This document shows positions 33,963 through 41,229 of a DNA stretch of 59,582 bases, piece after piece. Each line of letters starts with the position of its first letter. Within the stretch, counting starts at the first letter, position 1. The position numbers and the translations under genes are program-made. The notes beneath the pieces were generated by a model. It was given only the letters and a program-made list of their open reading frames with translations. It had not been told where the DNA came from and searched no databases. The DNA comes from a virus. Location of the stretch: the IMG/VR virus record IMGVR_UViG_3300031722_000035, positions 1-59,582 of that record; one strand, 5' to 3'.

Positions 33963-34238
33963 TTATGCTGTGCTGTCGTTCCAGTTCCTAGGGTCGTTGA
34001 ACTGGTCATCTGGAACAACCAATGGTGTCTCTGGTCTTGGGTATTCAACTGTGATCTTGTCCTGTGCCCGTGCTGGCAACCTCCAAGGATCAAACTGGTC
34101 TGCACAATAACTGTGCACTCGAAGACCTGGAGCATTTGGGTCACTCACTAGATCTACCAACTTTGCCTTCATTTTGCAGCGATCACAAACCGCTATAGTC
34201 AGGGTTTTTTCGCCCAGAGTGTTCAGATAAGTACTCAC
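33963..34238 (-). CDS. Small phage protein with CxxC motif (91 aa)
   Basis: It has CDRCKMK at about residue 18 and a second Cys at about 45 (HSYCADQFDPWRLPAR), so it may bind zinc. The C-terminus is Pro-rich. Similar small proteins lie beside connector genes in other podoviruses. It overlaps the connector gene by 4 nt. Confidence 0.65.
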   Translation of the reverse strand: MSTYLNTLGEKTLTIAVCDRCKMKAKLVDLVSDPNAPGLRVHSYCADQFDPWRLPARAQDKITVEYPRPETPLVVPDDQFNDPRNWNDSTA

Positions 34239-35248
34239 GTTGTGTAACCTCTAAGGGCTGGTTGGAGACGTATCGGAGCTCCATCTGATTCGCCTTGGGC
34301 CGCACGCAGTAAGTGGTATTCTGACTTCTGTTCCAAGTATTCTAACCTGCCAGGTGGTAATTCCCCAGTAGGCAACTCCACCGCTACCCGGCAAGACAGT
34401 GCAAATGTCACATACTCATACCACCTTTGAGGAACCTCAAGAAGATTGTTCAGTGATCCCACATCTTGTATCTGGCGGTGATACTCAACTGCTAATTGGT
34501 CTGCAGTGTTTGGGACGGGCCAGAGCCAAACCTGCGGTGATATCTGCTTGTCGAACCAGTATTGCAAACTCTTATTGGCCTGGAATGTTTTGTTCGGTAA
34601 ACTGAAGTAGTCATCGCGATTCATCGCAGTTACTGGGATCTCAGATGGGTTGTAACTGAACACCAGAGTAGATACTGGTGCAATCGACCCTGACGTATCC
34701 CTGATCCTCCAGTAAGATGCCGATGCTGAGTTGTCAATATCATCAGATAGAGCAGTTCCAGCTGGCACCTGAGTTTGCTGTTTGTCAAAGCTTGCAACTC
34801 TGATCCAAGTGGCACCAGAATCCAAAGAATATTCTGTGACGAGCGACGGAAGAGAGACGGAAGAGAACGACACCTGAACATTGGTAGGTGTGATCGGTGT
34901 TGGAAATGACTTGCCAGCCCAACCTACCCCTGAGATGGGAGAAGAGTTCTGCTCTACAGACTGAGTTCTGTAATTGCAGGAAATTATCTCACTGGAACCT
35001 GGAGGCAGTACGTAGACTGCTTGAGCTGGTACCAATGGAATGATTGACTTCTGAATGCACCAAAGGCTGACGCCATCGTTGACAAGGTCGGTCAATAGAA
35101 AAAAGAGACTTTCCATGGCAGCAGTCTGCTGCTCACCAGAGATAGTCGATGGCATCTTCCCACAGCGACGAAACGCGTGCTCAATGAACGTCGTGACGTC
35201 GACTGTGGTTAGACCAACGGTGCCAGAAGTTGAGGCAACCACGGCCAA
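34235..35248 (-). CDS. Head-tail connector/tail accessory protein (337 aa)
   Basis: The N-terminal helices (VTTFIEHAFRRCGKMPSTIS, then LFFLLTDLVNDGVSLW) and the C-terminal YWFDKQISPQVWLWPVPN and PQRWYEYVTFALSCRVA segments match gp4-type adaptor proteins of podoviruses that join the portal to the tail. In between lies a beta domain (about 110-200), perhaps an insertion. It is downstream of the capsid genes, as expected. Confidence 0.8.
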   Translation of the reverse strand: MAVVASTSGTVGLTTVDVTTFIEHAFRRCGKMPSTISGEQQTAAMESLFFLLTDLVNDGVSLWCIQKSIIPLVPAQAVYVLPPGSSEIISCNYRTQSVEQNSSPISGVGWAGKSFPTPITPTNVQVSFSSVSLPSLVTEYSLDSGATWIRVASFDKQQTQVPAGTALSDDIDNSASASYWRIRDTSGSIAPVSTLVFSYNPSEIPVTAMNRDDYFSLPNKTFQANKSLQYWFDKQISPQVWLWPVPNTADQLAVEYHRQIQDVGSLNNLLEVPQRWYEYVTFALSCRVAVELPTGELPPGRLEYLEQKSEYHLLRAAQGESDGAPIRLQPALRGYTT

Positions 35249-35254
35249 GTTTCC

Positions 35255-35983
35255 TTAGACCTGAGGAACCCCTGCGGCCCCGATTCTTGTGGCGTTTGGA
35301 CCGACTGCAATGGCGGGCAGGCAGATAGCCATGACCAAGCGCTTTGTACCGTTGGAAGCTGATGACGGAGTATAGCAACCGCGCACGTCCGTCGTCGAAA
35401 CAGTCGCTGGACTGGTCGTGTCAGCAGCAACAAACGTACCGGCATCAGCTGCCAACGTCGCAGCCCACTTGACAGACGAGATGTAGCCGACGTCAGTGAC
35501 TCGGAACGGCAGGCCGAGCTTGTCATTAAAGCCGGCAGTGATGGCAGAACCAGCAGCACCTGAGATGGCAATACGACTCACCTGGCTGAATGCCTTGGTG
35601 GTTGCCACAGTGCTGGTAGATGGCGCGGCAATCAACTGACTCAACGGCTGACCATACTGGTCGTAACCGTAGACCGTGAACGTTGCAGTATTGGCACCTG
35701 CAGCAGTCACTGTAACACAGCGGGGAACGTCCAATTGAACAACAACTGAACCATCAGGACGGGTCACAGAGGTCGCACCAGTGCCGGCAGTCAGTATCAG
35801 ATTACCAGCAGCTCCTGGAGTCTGAGAAGCTGCTACACCAGCTGCCTGAAGAGTCACTGGAACCGCGTCCCACACGTAGACACGGCCCATGGGACCGACG
35901 CCAAGTTCTTGTAGTGAAGGGCCGTCGTTTTGAGCGTTGGGGAGGAATACCGGGCCGAGCCGGAGGTCGTCAGATAATTGCAT
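35255..35983 (-). CDS. Capsid-associated protein downstream of the major capsid protein (242 aa)
   Basis: Ala/Thr/Val/Gly-rich and beta-predicted, starting MQLSDDLRLGPVFLPN. The composition is like head decoration or fibre proteins. It follows the capsid gene after a strong hairpin at 36021-36040 that may lower its transcription relative to capsid. No catalytic motif is visible. Confidence 0.7.
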   Translation of the reverse strand: MQLSDDLRLGPVFLPNAQNDGPSLQELGVGPMGRVYVWDAVPVTLQAAGVAASQTPGAAGNLILTAGTGATSVTRPDGSVVVQLDVPRCVTVTAAGANTATFTVYGYDQYGQPLSQLIAAPSTSTVATTKAFSQVSRIAISGAAGSAITAGFNDKLGLPFRVTDVGYISSVKWAATLAADAGTFVAADTTSPATVSTTDVRGCYTPSSASNGTKRLVMAICLPAIAVGPNATRIGAAGVPQV

Positions 35984-36020
35984 GGCCTGCTCCTTGAAAA
36001 GTTTGACCAGTGAATATGAA

Positions 36021-36040
36021 CCCTGGGCCGAAGCCCAGGG
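36021..36040 (-). terminator. UUCG-capped 8-bp hairpin after the capsid gene
   Basis: On the minus strand this reads CCCTGGGC-TTCG-GCCCAGGG: a perfect stem with a UUCG loop, 16 nt after the capsid stop. It lacks a strong T-run, so it may be a partial terminator or an mRNA 3'-end stabiliser. Confidence 0.65.
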
Positions 36041-36055
36041 AGTTTGCGCTAGTGC

Positions 36056-37168
36056 TTAGGCGCCTGGGGTGCCGAACACAGCACGAGGATCAGTGACACC
36101 TGGGATGTAGCGCATAGTGGCTTTGTAGCGCATGGAGTCAGTTTCGAAGTCACCTTCCATGCTCTTTTCCAACCGACGGCGCATCATCATGTTCAAGCCA
36201 CGTGGCGCATTGGTTTGAATCCACCAAGCAGTCGGACTTGTCAAGCGAGACAAGACGGCTGGGTCGGCATCGAGAACACCCATGGATTTCACAGGGTTGA
36301 TGTCGTTGTTGTTGGTACCAGCACGCAGAACCGACTTCAGCAGCACTTCGGCTTGGAAGATGTTGTCAGGAGCGACCACAAGTTTCTTGGGTTCCAGACG
36401 AATCTTCTTACCAGTGTTGTCCACCGTCTTGCGGATCTGAATCAGCATCTGTTCCAGACTTGTCTGAGACAAAGCTGCGGCAGAGCCAAGCTGGTTGCTG
36501 AACGAACCACCGACAATCGGGTGAGCCGCGTTGATCAGAGAAACACCGTCACCAATGGTGTAGGACGAATTGAATGCACGATTCATGATGTTGGCAGCCA
36601 GCGTTTCCTGCGTTTCCACCAGAGATTGTGCCAGATGCTCAGCGAAGATGCGACCGATGCGGATGTGGTCACCGTCTTCAACCAAGACCTTGGTCAGGGC
36701 GTAAGCCAGACCAAACACCTGGTAGTAGTACCGTTGGTTAAACAGCACACCACCTTGTTGGTAGGTCACTGCTTGGCCATCAGGCAACTGAGGAGCAACA
36801 CCAAAACCGTACATCACAGGTTCTTCATGGTACGCCCGGGCAATGCCATCGCGTTCCTTGAAGATCTGCTTCCATTCGTCTTTGCGTTGGTCGTAGACAC
36901 CATCGAATGCCTCGTTCAAGATGGGTTCAACAATGGCACGGAAGTCATTGGACCGCATGGGAGCCGCAGCACTGACCAAACTGGTCGGGTTCAGCCAGGA
37001 ACCAATGCCACCAATGACACCTCCAACTACCAGTGCTACCAAGGCCAATGGAGCAAACTCCTGCGCCGTTGGGAACATGAGCTGAGGCGCAACAATGGTT
37101 GCAAACGCAGCGATTGCTAAAGCGGCTGTCAGCAGGGCAAAGCCCAAAGAGTTGAAAATTTTCTTCAT
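36056..37168 (-). CDS. Major capsid protein candidate with hydrophobic N-terminal extension
   Basis: The 370-aa protein lies downstream of scaffold. From about residue 71 (MRSNDFRAIVEPILNEAFDGVY) it looks like an HK97-type capsid protein: long E-loop/P-domain-like middle, then RIGRIFAEHLAQSLVETQE, LVVAPDNIFQAEVLL, and KATMRYIPGVTDPRAVFG at the end. The first 60 residues are unusual for a capsid protein: two hydrophobic helices (about 9-28 and 40-58). They could be a delta-domain-like extension removed at maturation, or a membrane-targeting device. Confidence 0.82.
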   Translation of the reverse strand: MKKIFNSLGFALLTAALAIAAFATIVAPQLMFPTAQEFAPLALVALVVGGVIGGIGSWLNPTSLVSAAAPMRSNDFRAIVEPILNEAFDGVYDQRKDEWKQIFKERDGIARAYHEEPVMYGFGVAPQLPDGQAVTYQQGGVLFNQRYYYQVFGLAYALTKVLVEDGDHIRIGRIFAEHLAQSLVETQETLAANIMNRAFNSSYTIGDGVSLINAAHPIVGGSFSNQLGSAAALSQTSLEQMLIQIRKTVDNTGKKIRLEPKKLVVAPDNIFQAEVLLKSVLRAGTNNNDINPVKSMGVLDADPAVLSRLTSPTAWWIQTNAPRGLNMMMRRRLEKSMEGDFETDSMRYKATMRYIPGVTDPRAVFGTPGA

Positions 37169-37182
37169 GATGCCAGTGCTCC

Positions 37183-37749
37183 TTAGACGGAAACCTTGTT
37201 GGCCACAAACTGGTGGCGAGCAATGCGCACTTGGAGAACCGTGAAGGCGTCACCAGGTGCATTCGTTGGAGCTTGGTTGTAGTCCACAATGGCCAGTTGA
37301 CCTTGCACACCAGCCGCCAAAACCGTGGCAGAAGCCATGGCGGTGCTCAAACCAGTCGTGGAAGAACCAGAACCAATAGAGCCAGAATCCAAGTCAATTT
37401 GGCGACCAATCAAGCCAGCGGCGATGGGGCCAGCAGCTTGAATTTCGTAGACAACCATAGGGTCGTCAGTCACCCAAGCGATGATGTTTGTGGCACCAGT
37501 TTGAGCACCAGGCCAGAAGTTCGTCACATTCGGTTTGCCAGTAACGTCGGTGTAAGTGACACCATCGAAGCAACCAAGAAAATCAGCTTGGTACGAGGCC
37601 AAATTGATCTGATTGCCGACCAAGGCCACAGGGCTTCCTGAGTAGATGGGCGTGGCGTAGGATGCCAACAGGCTGTACTCACGAGACCGGTCACGACCAG
37701 AAGGGTGATAAGCCGCGCGAAGGCCAAATGGTGCTGATGTAGCGCTCAT
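37183..37749 (-). CDS. Head protein upstream of the capsid gene (188 aa)
   Basis: Beta-rich, with FGLRAAYHPSGRDRSREYSL and ALVGNQINLASYQAD. This type of protein sits immediately before the capsid gene in related podoviruses and may be a head decoration or cement protein. It has only 14 nt to the capsid gene, so the expression levels are probably matched. The assignment is by position and composition. Confidence 0.7.
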   Translation of the reverse strand: MSATSAPFGLRAAYHPSGRDRSREYSLLASYATPIYSGSPVALVGNQINLASYQADFLGCFDGVTYTDVTGKPNVTNFWPGAQTGATNIIAWVTDDPMVVYEIQAAGPIAAGLIGRQIDLDSGSIGSGSSTTGLSTAMASATVLAAGVQGQLAIVDYNQAPTNAPGDAFTVLQVRIARHQFVANKVSV

Positions 37750-37767
37750 AGGTCTGCTCCTTGCAGA

Positions 37768-38352
37768 TTAGGGTTTGAACAATGGGGCGCCTTGTTGAGC
37801 CCGCTTGATGTTCTCGCCCAGTTGTGTGAAACCGTCACCTTCTGGCTTGCCCAGCTGGCGTCCGGAGCTGTCTTCTTCACTAGCTGCCGACATGGCCCGT
37901 TCGTAGATGCTGTTCTCCTCATCCAACGGACGCTGGTGGTGGAACATTTGCATGATCGCTTGGTAACGACGTTCTGTTATCTTGAACAGGACCATTTCGT
38001 TGCAAGTAATCGCACCTTCAAACTGAGCTGAAGCCGCACCGCCGGTCTCAAAGCCAGGCACATCAGACGCGACCACAGGGATATACCCTAGCCGCTGTCG
38101 TTTTTGCACACTGTCGTAAGTAGAACCAGTAGTCAACCAGCAAAGATGCCAACCCGGAATCTGAGGGGGCGCCGGCAACGCCACCTGATCAAATTCATTC
38201 GCAAGCAGTTGGTTCAGCTCGCTTATGTCTTCGACCAACCCGGTCTCATTTGTACGCGCGGTATCCTCTACGACACCACGTTCCCCGCGCACGGTAGGAG
38301 CATTATTGCGGCGCAGACGATCGTCAGATTTTGCAAGAGTTTTTGTGGCCAT
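37768..38352 (-). CDS. Conserved phage head-region protein (194 aa)
   Basis: A charged N-terminus, then IPGWHLCWLTTGSTYDSVQKRQRLGYIPV, a conserved-looking phage pattern, and a long helical C-terminus (YERAMSAASEEDSS, LGENIKRAQQGAPLF). I recognise this from phage head operons between scaffold and capsid, but its job is unknown to me; head assembly or internal protein. Confidence 0.75.
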   Translation of the reverse strand: MATKTLAKSDDRLRRNNAPTVRGERGVVEDTARTNETGLVEDISELNQLLANEFDQVALPAPPQIPGWHLCWLTTGSTYDSVQKRQRLGYIPVVASDVPGFETGGAASAQFEGAITCNEMVLFKITERRYQAIMQMFHHQRPLDEENSIYERAMSAASEEDSSGRQLGKPEGDGFTQLGENIKRAQQGAPLFKP

Positions 38353-38369
38353 TTCATTCTCCAGAAGAT

Positions 38370-39374
38370 TTAAGTTTGTTCACGGTCAAGTTTGCGGTAC
38401 GAAGCAATCATTTTCTGACGCCGTTGAGGGTCGTCCCAAATTCCTGCTTCTTTCATCGCTTTCACTCGCTCAGTGCTCAGCTTAAATCCCCCTTCTGATT
38501 CGGAGGACCGACTCTCACGCTGACCGGCACCCGCAACGGGTGACCGTGGTCTACGCTCAGTTGAGGCATTATAGCCCACACTTTTATCGTCGCCACCTGT
38601 AAATCTGTGGGGCAGATATTTTTTGGCACGCGATTCAAGTTCTTGCCAATACGTATCAGAAGCCGGGTCAAACCCCTCTTTCGTGACAGCATTGTCCAGC
38701 ATGGTCATGACCTGACTGTCGGAGTCTGCTGCACCCGGTCCTTTGTACCATTGATGCTTGCTGGAGAACTCTGTGGCGGCTCGGCGAACCAGCGGATTGA
38801 CTGGAGCTGGTTGCCGTGAGGTCTGCACGAGACTCTGTTTGACGCCAAGCAGCTGAGTGTGCCGGTCACGAGCTTTCAGCATCATTTCCAAGGCCTGAGC
38901 AGATGTGGTGCCATCAGCTTTTGCCGTGGCGTCGGCCATGATGGCCTTGTAGTGGTTGAAGACCTGGTCAGCCTCTTGGATGGCACTGTCAAGCTGGTTC
39001 AACTTTGCAGACGAGTCACTTTGGGTCAACCGCATCAGGTCTTCGGCCATCTTGCGGTTTTGAGCAGCAAGACTTTCTACAGTACGCTCAAGTGTTTCGA
39101 CCTTTTCAACACGATTGTGTTTGCGGCGAAGACGTTCTTGGCGCCGACGATCACGAATCGCTTCACGCTCAGATTCATCAGCAGCGTCATCGAGCTCTGT
39201 GTCAGTCTTGGTAGACCGCTCATCACCTTCGTCATCCTTGTCATCCTTGTCATCCTTGTCATCAACATCATCGTGCTTGATGTCGCTATTCAGCTCTTTT
39301 TCGAGTTGAGCGGATTCAGCTTCAGACGCAGACGACAGATCTACGTCTCCTACCATTGTGGTTGGGTCAGCCAT
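38370..39374 (-). CDS. Scaffolding protein
   Basis: The 334-aa protein is highly charged and helical with little globular sequence. An Asp/Lys/Glu-rich segment (residues about 33-55) contains three DKD repeats coded by a 9-bp tandem (39231-39257). The central coiled coil spans about residues 70-150. The C-terminus is basic (PQRRQKMIASYRKLDREQ). This composition and its position before capsid are typical of scaffold proteins. Confidence 0.8.
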   Translation of the reverse strand: MADPTTMVGDVDLSSASEAESAQLEKELNSDIKHDDVDDKDDKDDKDDEGDERSTKTDTELDDAADESEREAIRDRRRQERLRRKHNRVEKVETLERTVESLAAQNRKMAEDLMRLTQSDSSAKLNQLDSAIQEADQVFNHYKAIMADATAKADGTTSAQALEMMLKARDRHTQLLGVKQSLVQTSRQPAPVNPLVRRAATEFSSKHQWYKGPGAADSDSQVMTMLDNAVTKEGFDPASDTYWQELESRAKKYLPHRFTGGDDKSVGYNASTERRPRSPVAGAGQRESRSSESEGGFKLSTERVKAMKEAGIWDDPQRRQKMIASYRKLDREQT

Positions 39375-39696
39375 TCAAGTTCTCCTTCAGAGCTTGCAGG
39401 TTAGCATCGATGATGCATTGGAGTTTCGAAAAAGGTGTTGAAACACCTTCATAAACCAGTAAGGCCAGATAGTCAGCAAGTTTGCGCTCAGCATCTTCTC
39501 GAGAATATTTCATACCAAGAGCTGGGTCAAACTGTGTCGTTGGGACACTTGCAGATTGGCCAACAACAACGAACCCATTCCCAAGCACAATGGCACAGGC
39601 CATGGTAGTTGTGTGTTTGAACAGATGATATTCGACATTTGTAATGATGTCTTCCATCACTTCCCTGGTGATGACAGGTCCTTTGTTATAAGACAT
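39367..39696 (-). CDS. Gp49/Gp66-type phage protein
   Basis: The pattern ACAIVLGNGFVVVGQSASV, then FDPALGMKYSREDAERKLADYLA, matches the phage protein Gp49/66 family, which is common near portal and head genes; its function is not known. ATG 39696 is preferred to the frame start at GTG 39702 because the AAGG site lies 9 nt before it. It overlaps both neighbours by a few bases. Confidence 0.8.
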   Translation of the reverse strand: MSYNKGPVITREVMEDIITNVEYHLFKHTTTMACAIVLGNGFVVVGQSASVPTTQFDPALGMKYSREDAERKLADYLALLVYEGVSTPFSKLQCIIDANLQALKENLNG

Positions 39697-40162
39697 ATGC
39701 ACGCACCTTCAGAGGATCACCATCGACGCGACCGATCAGTTCGTGGTCATTCAGAGTCAGGAAAACGACGTCGCTGAGTTTGTCATCTGCTTTGACTGAC
39801 CAACGGTCTCCGCCCCAACGAGGAACGCGGACGAAGTCACCGATCTTGGCCCAGATACCTTCAGGCCAAGCTTCACCGGTGTCGCGTTTCTTAAATGCAA
39901 GAGGACCGACTTTGATGAGACGAGCTACTTGGGTGTTCCAAGCTTCGGTCTCCTTGGTGGAAGACGACAAGATGATGCCGCTTTTGGTAGAGTTTTTGAC
40001 CCGGCGCAGTTGGACAACCACACGACTTCCGAATGGTGTGAAACCTGGGTCGATACCGTCTGGGAAGAACTCCTCCATGGTACCTTCGGCTTCAAACCCT
40101 GTGGAGTAAGGGTTCACTCCAGGAAGTTGGTCTGTAATTTCAAGTGAATCTGCAAAGCTCAT
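39686..40162 (-). CDS. GroES-like co-chaperonin
   Basis: The central part (about residues 43-155) follows the GroES fold: TPFGSRVVVQLRRVKNSTKSGIIL with a mobile-loop-like segment, then WNTQVARLIKVGP, GDFVRVPRWGGDRW and VVFLTLNDHELIGRV. The first 40 residues are an acidic extension. Like T4 gp31, it may adapt host GroEL for folding the capsid protein. It sits in the head-gene block, consistent with this. Confidence 0.8.
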   Translation of the reverse strand: MSFADSLEITDQLPGVNPYSTGFEAEGTMEEFFPDGIDPGFTPFGSRVVVQLRRVKNSTKSGIILSSSTKETEAWNTQVARLIKVGPLAFKKRDTGEAWPEGIWAKIGDFVRVPRWGGDRWSVKADDKLSDVVFLTLNDHELIGRVDGDPLKVRAYVL

Positions 40163-40189
40163 AATGCTCCTTCAGCAAAAGCTCTGTGG

Positions 40190-40206
40190 CTGGGAGCCCG
40201 TCCCAG
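40190..40206 (-). terminator. Weak intra-operon hairpin
   Basis: CTGGGA (40190-40195) pairs with TCCCAG (40201-40206) between the proline-repeat gene and the GroES-like gene, with only a short T-run after it on the minus strand. It is probably an attenuator or a structural element. Confidence 0.3.
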
Positions 40207-40219
40207 AGGCGGTCTGCCG

Positions 40220-40483
40220 TTAAGCAGCTGGTGTTTCTTGGGCTGGTTCAACCGGAGGTGGTTCAACCGGAGGTGGTTCAACCGGAGGTGGTTCAACCGG
40301 AGGTGGTTCAACCGGAGGTGGTTCAACCGGGGTTTCGTCGACGATCTCGACCTTGGTGCCTTGATCGATGATCTCGTCTTCGGTCAGGCCGAATTTGACG
40401 TTGCAAAAACTGTGAAGGTCATTGGCGTCAGATGTTTCAACTTCTTCAACCAGACCACTTGAGTAAGTTACTTTGAATTTCAT
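40220..40483 (-). CDS. Small protein with EPPPV repeat tail (87 aa)
   Basis: The N-terminal domain of about 50 residues (MKFKVTYSSGLVEEVETSD, then FGLTEDEIIDQ) looks globular. The tail has five PVEPP-type pentapeptide repeats, encoded by an exact 15-bp tandem. Such rigid proline tails often act as spacers or binding arms. Its ATG overlaps the upstream stop. It lies in the head operon; the function is unknown. Confidence 0.7.
   Translation of the reverse strand: MKFKVTYSSGLVEEVETSDANDLHSFCNVKFGLTEDEIIDQGTKVEIVDETPVEPPPVEPPPVEPPPVEPPPVEPPPVEPAQETPAA
40245..40330 (-). repeat. 15-bp tandem repeat, five full copies plus a partial one
   Basis: The plus-strand unit GGTTCAACCGGAGGT is repeated exactly at 40245, 40260, 40275, 40290 and 40305, with a partial copy at 40320-40330. 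It lies in frame and encodes a Val-Glu-Pro-Pro-Pro repeat. Confidence 0.95.
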
Positions 40484-40653
40484 GTGTCGTTCTCTTTCAT
40501 TTGGAAGTGGAGTTCTGTAATGAGTTCCTGAAGTTCAGACCAGCGACCTAGCCTCTTCTGAAACTCTTCCCAGTTGGAAGGTGGATGAGAGAACATTCCC
40601 TCCTCCATTGAAAGTTTCCTCTCGGTGAGGAACTTTAGAAGTTGCTCGTTCAC
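40480..40653 (-). CDS. Small acidic helical protein (57 aa)
   Basis: A complete frame runs from GTG 40653, directly after the TAA of the upstream small gene, to a TGA overlapping the next ATG. It is all-helical, with EEFQKRLGRWSELQELITELHFQ as its main helix. The tight coupling on both sides supports it as real. Confidence 0.55.
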   Translation of the reverse strand: MNEQLLKFLTERKLSMEEGMFSHPPSNWEEFQKRLGRWSELQELITELHFQMKENDT

Positions 40654-40833
40654 TTAGCACTTCCCACCTTTTTTCATACCGGGGATGCCGTTGGCCCGTT
40701 TCACATCAGTAATAGGACTTGTTGGGATACCCTTGGCAAGACCACCGCGGGCGAATTTGGTTGATCCTTCGACCTTTGGTTTCTGGCCCATGGCCATTTG
40801 TTTGTGTTGGCTTACTCCTGCTGTCTTGGCCAT
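40654..40833 (-). CDS. Small basic Gly/Lys protein (59 aa)
   Basis: It starts ATGGCCAAG at 40833. It is Lys/Gly-rich with the pattern STKFARGGLAKG and a C-terminal GIPGMKKGGKC, a signature I recognise from tiny phage head-operon proteins of unknown function. KFARGG belongs to the recurring [FY]AxGG motif in this genome. There is a one-codon gap to the next frame. Confidence 0.6.
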   Translation of the reverse strand: MAKTAGVSQHKQMAMGQKPKVEGSTKFARGGLAKGIPTSPITDVKRANGIPGMKKGGKC

Positions 40834-40842
40834 GATGACTCC

Positions 40843-41229
40843 TTAGAGGATAAGTGAAAATAAAAGAAGGTCTTGATCTTCCCTCAACCTCTGCTGTTGT
40901 TTTGCAAAAGAATTGAAGTCGGTCACAAGCAGGTTGAATTTTATCGCCATTCCCACTAAACTTGCCACATCCACGTTAGATTTAGTTTCTAACACCAACT
41001 CTGCTTTTTTGACGAGGCTTTCTACATGCCTGGAATCATCTTCTATCTCAGAAGGCTCTGACTCAGTAACTGGTTTTGGAACCGCTGAGTTTTTGAATGC
41101 CTGGGTGTAGTAGTCAGTGAGTAACTGTCTCAGGTACAGGTTGACGTGACTCTTGCCACTAGAGACAATAACCTTTGGAGCCCAAGATACCGTGGCAAAC
41201 GAGCGCCGTGAGAATGACTTAAGGTGGAA
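40843..41229 (-). CDS. Hypothetical protein (128 aa)
   Basis: GTG 41229 is chosen as the start because a GAGG site precedes it and it trims the overlap with the tailspike gene to 11 nt; the frame opens upstream at 41268. The central part is charged (PKPVTESEPSEIEDDSRHVE) and then helical. Its place between tailspike-like and small head genes gives no clear function. Confidence 0.55.
   Translation of the reverse strand, partial: FHLKSFSRRSFATVSWAPKVIVSSGKSHVNLYLRQLLTDYYTQAFKNSAVPKPVTESEPSEIEDDSRHVESLVKKAELVLETKSNVDVASLVGMAIKFNLLVTDFNSFAKQQQRLREDQDLLLFSLIL

Noticed and set aside
36215-37120. Long plus-strand frame of 301 codons
   Set aside because: It lies antisense to the capsid gene and its translation is low-complexity without motifs; a shadow of the real gene.
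40245-40330. Regular 15-bp repeats as a possible CRISPR-like array
   Set aside because: The units are contiguous with no unique spacers and lie in frame inside a coding region; this is a minisatellite.
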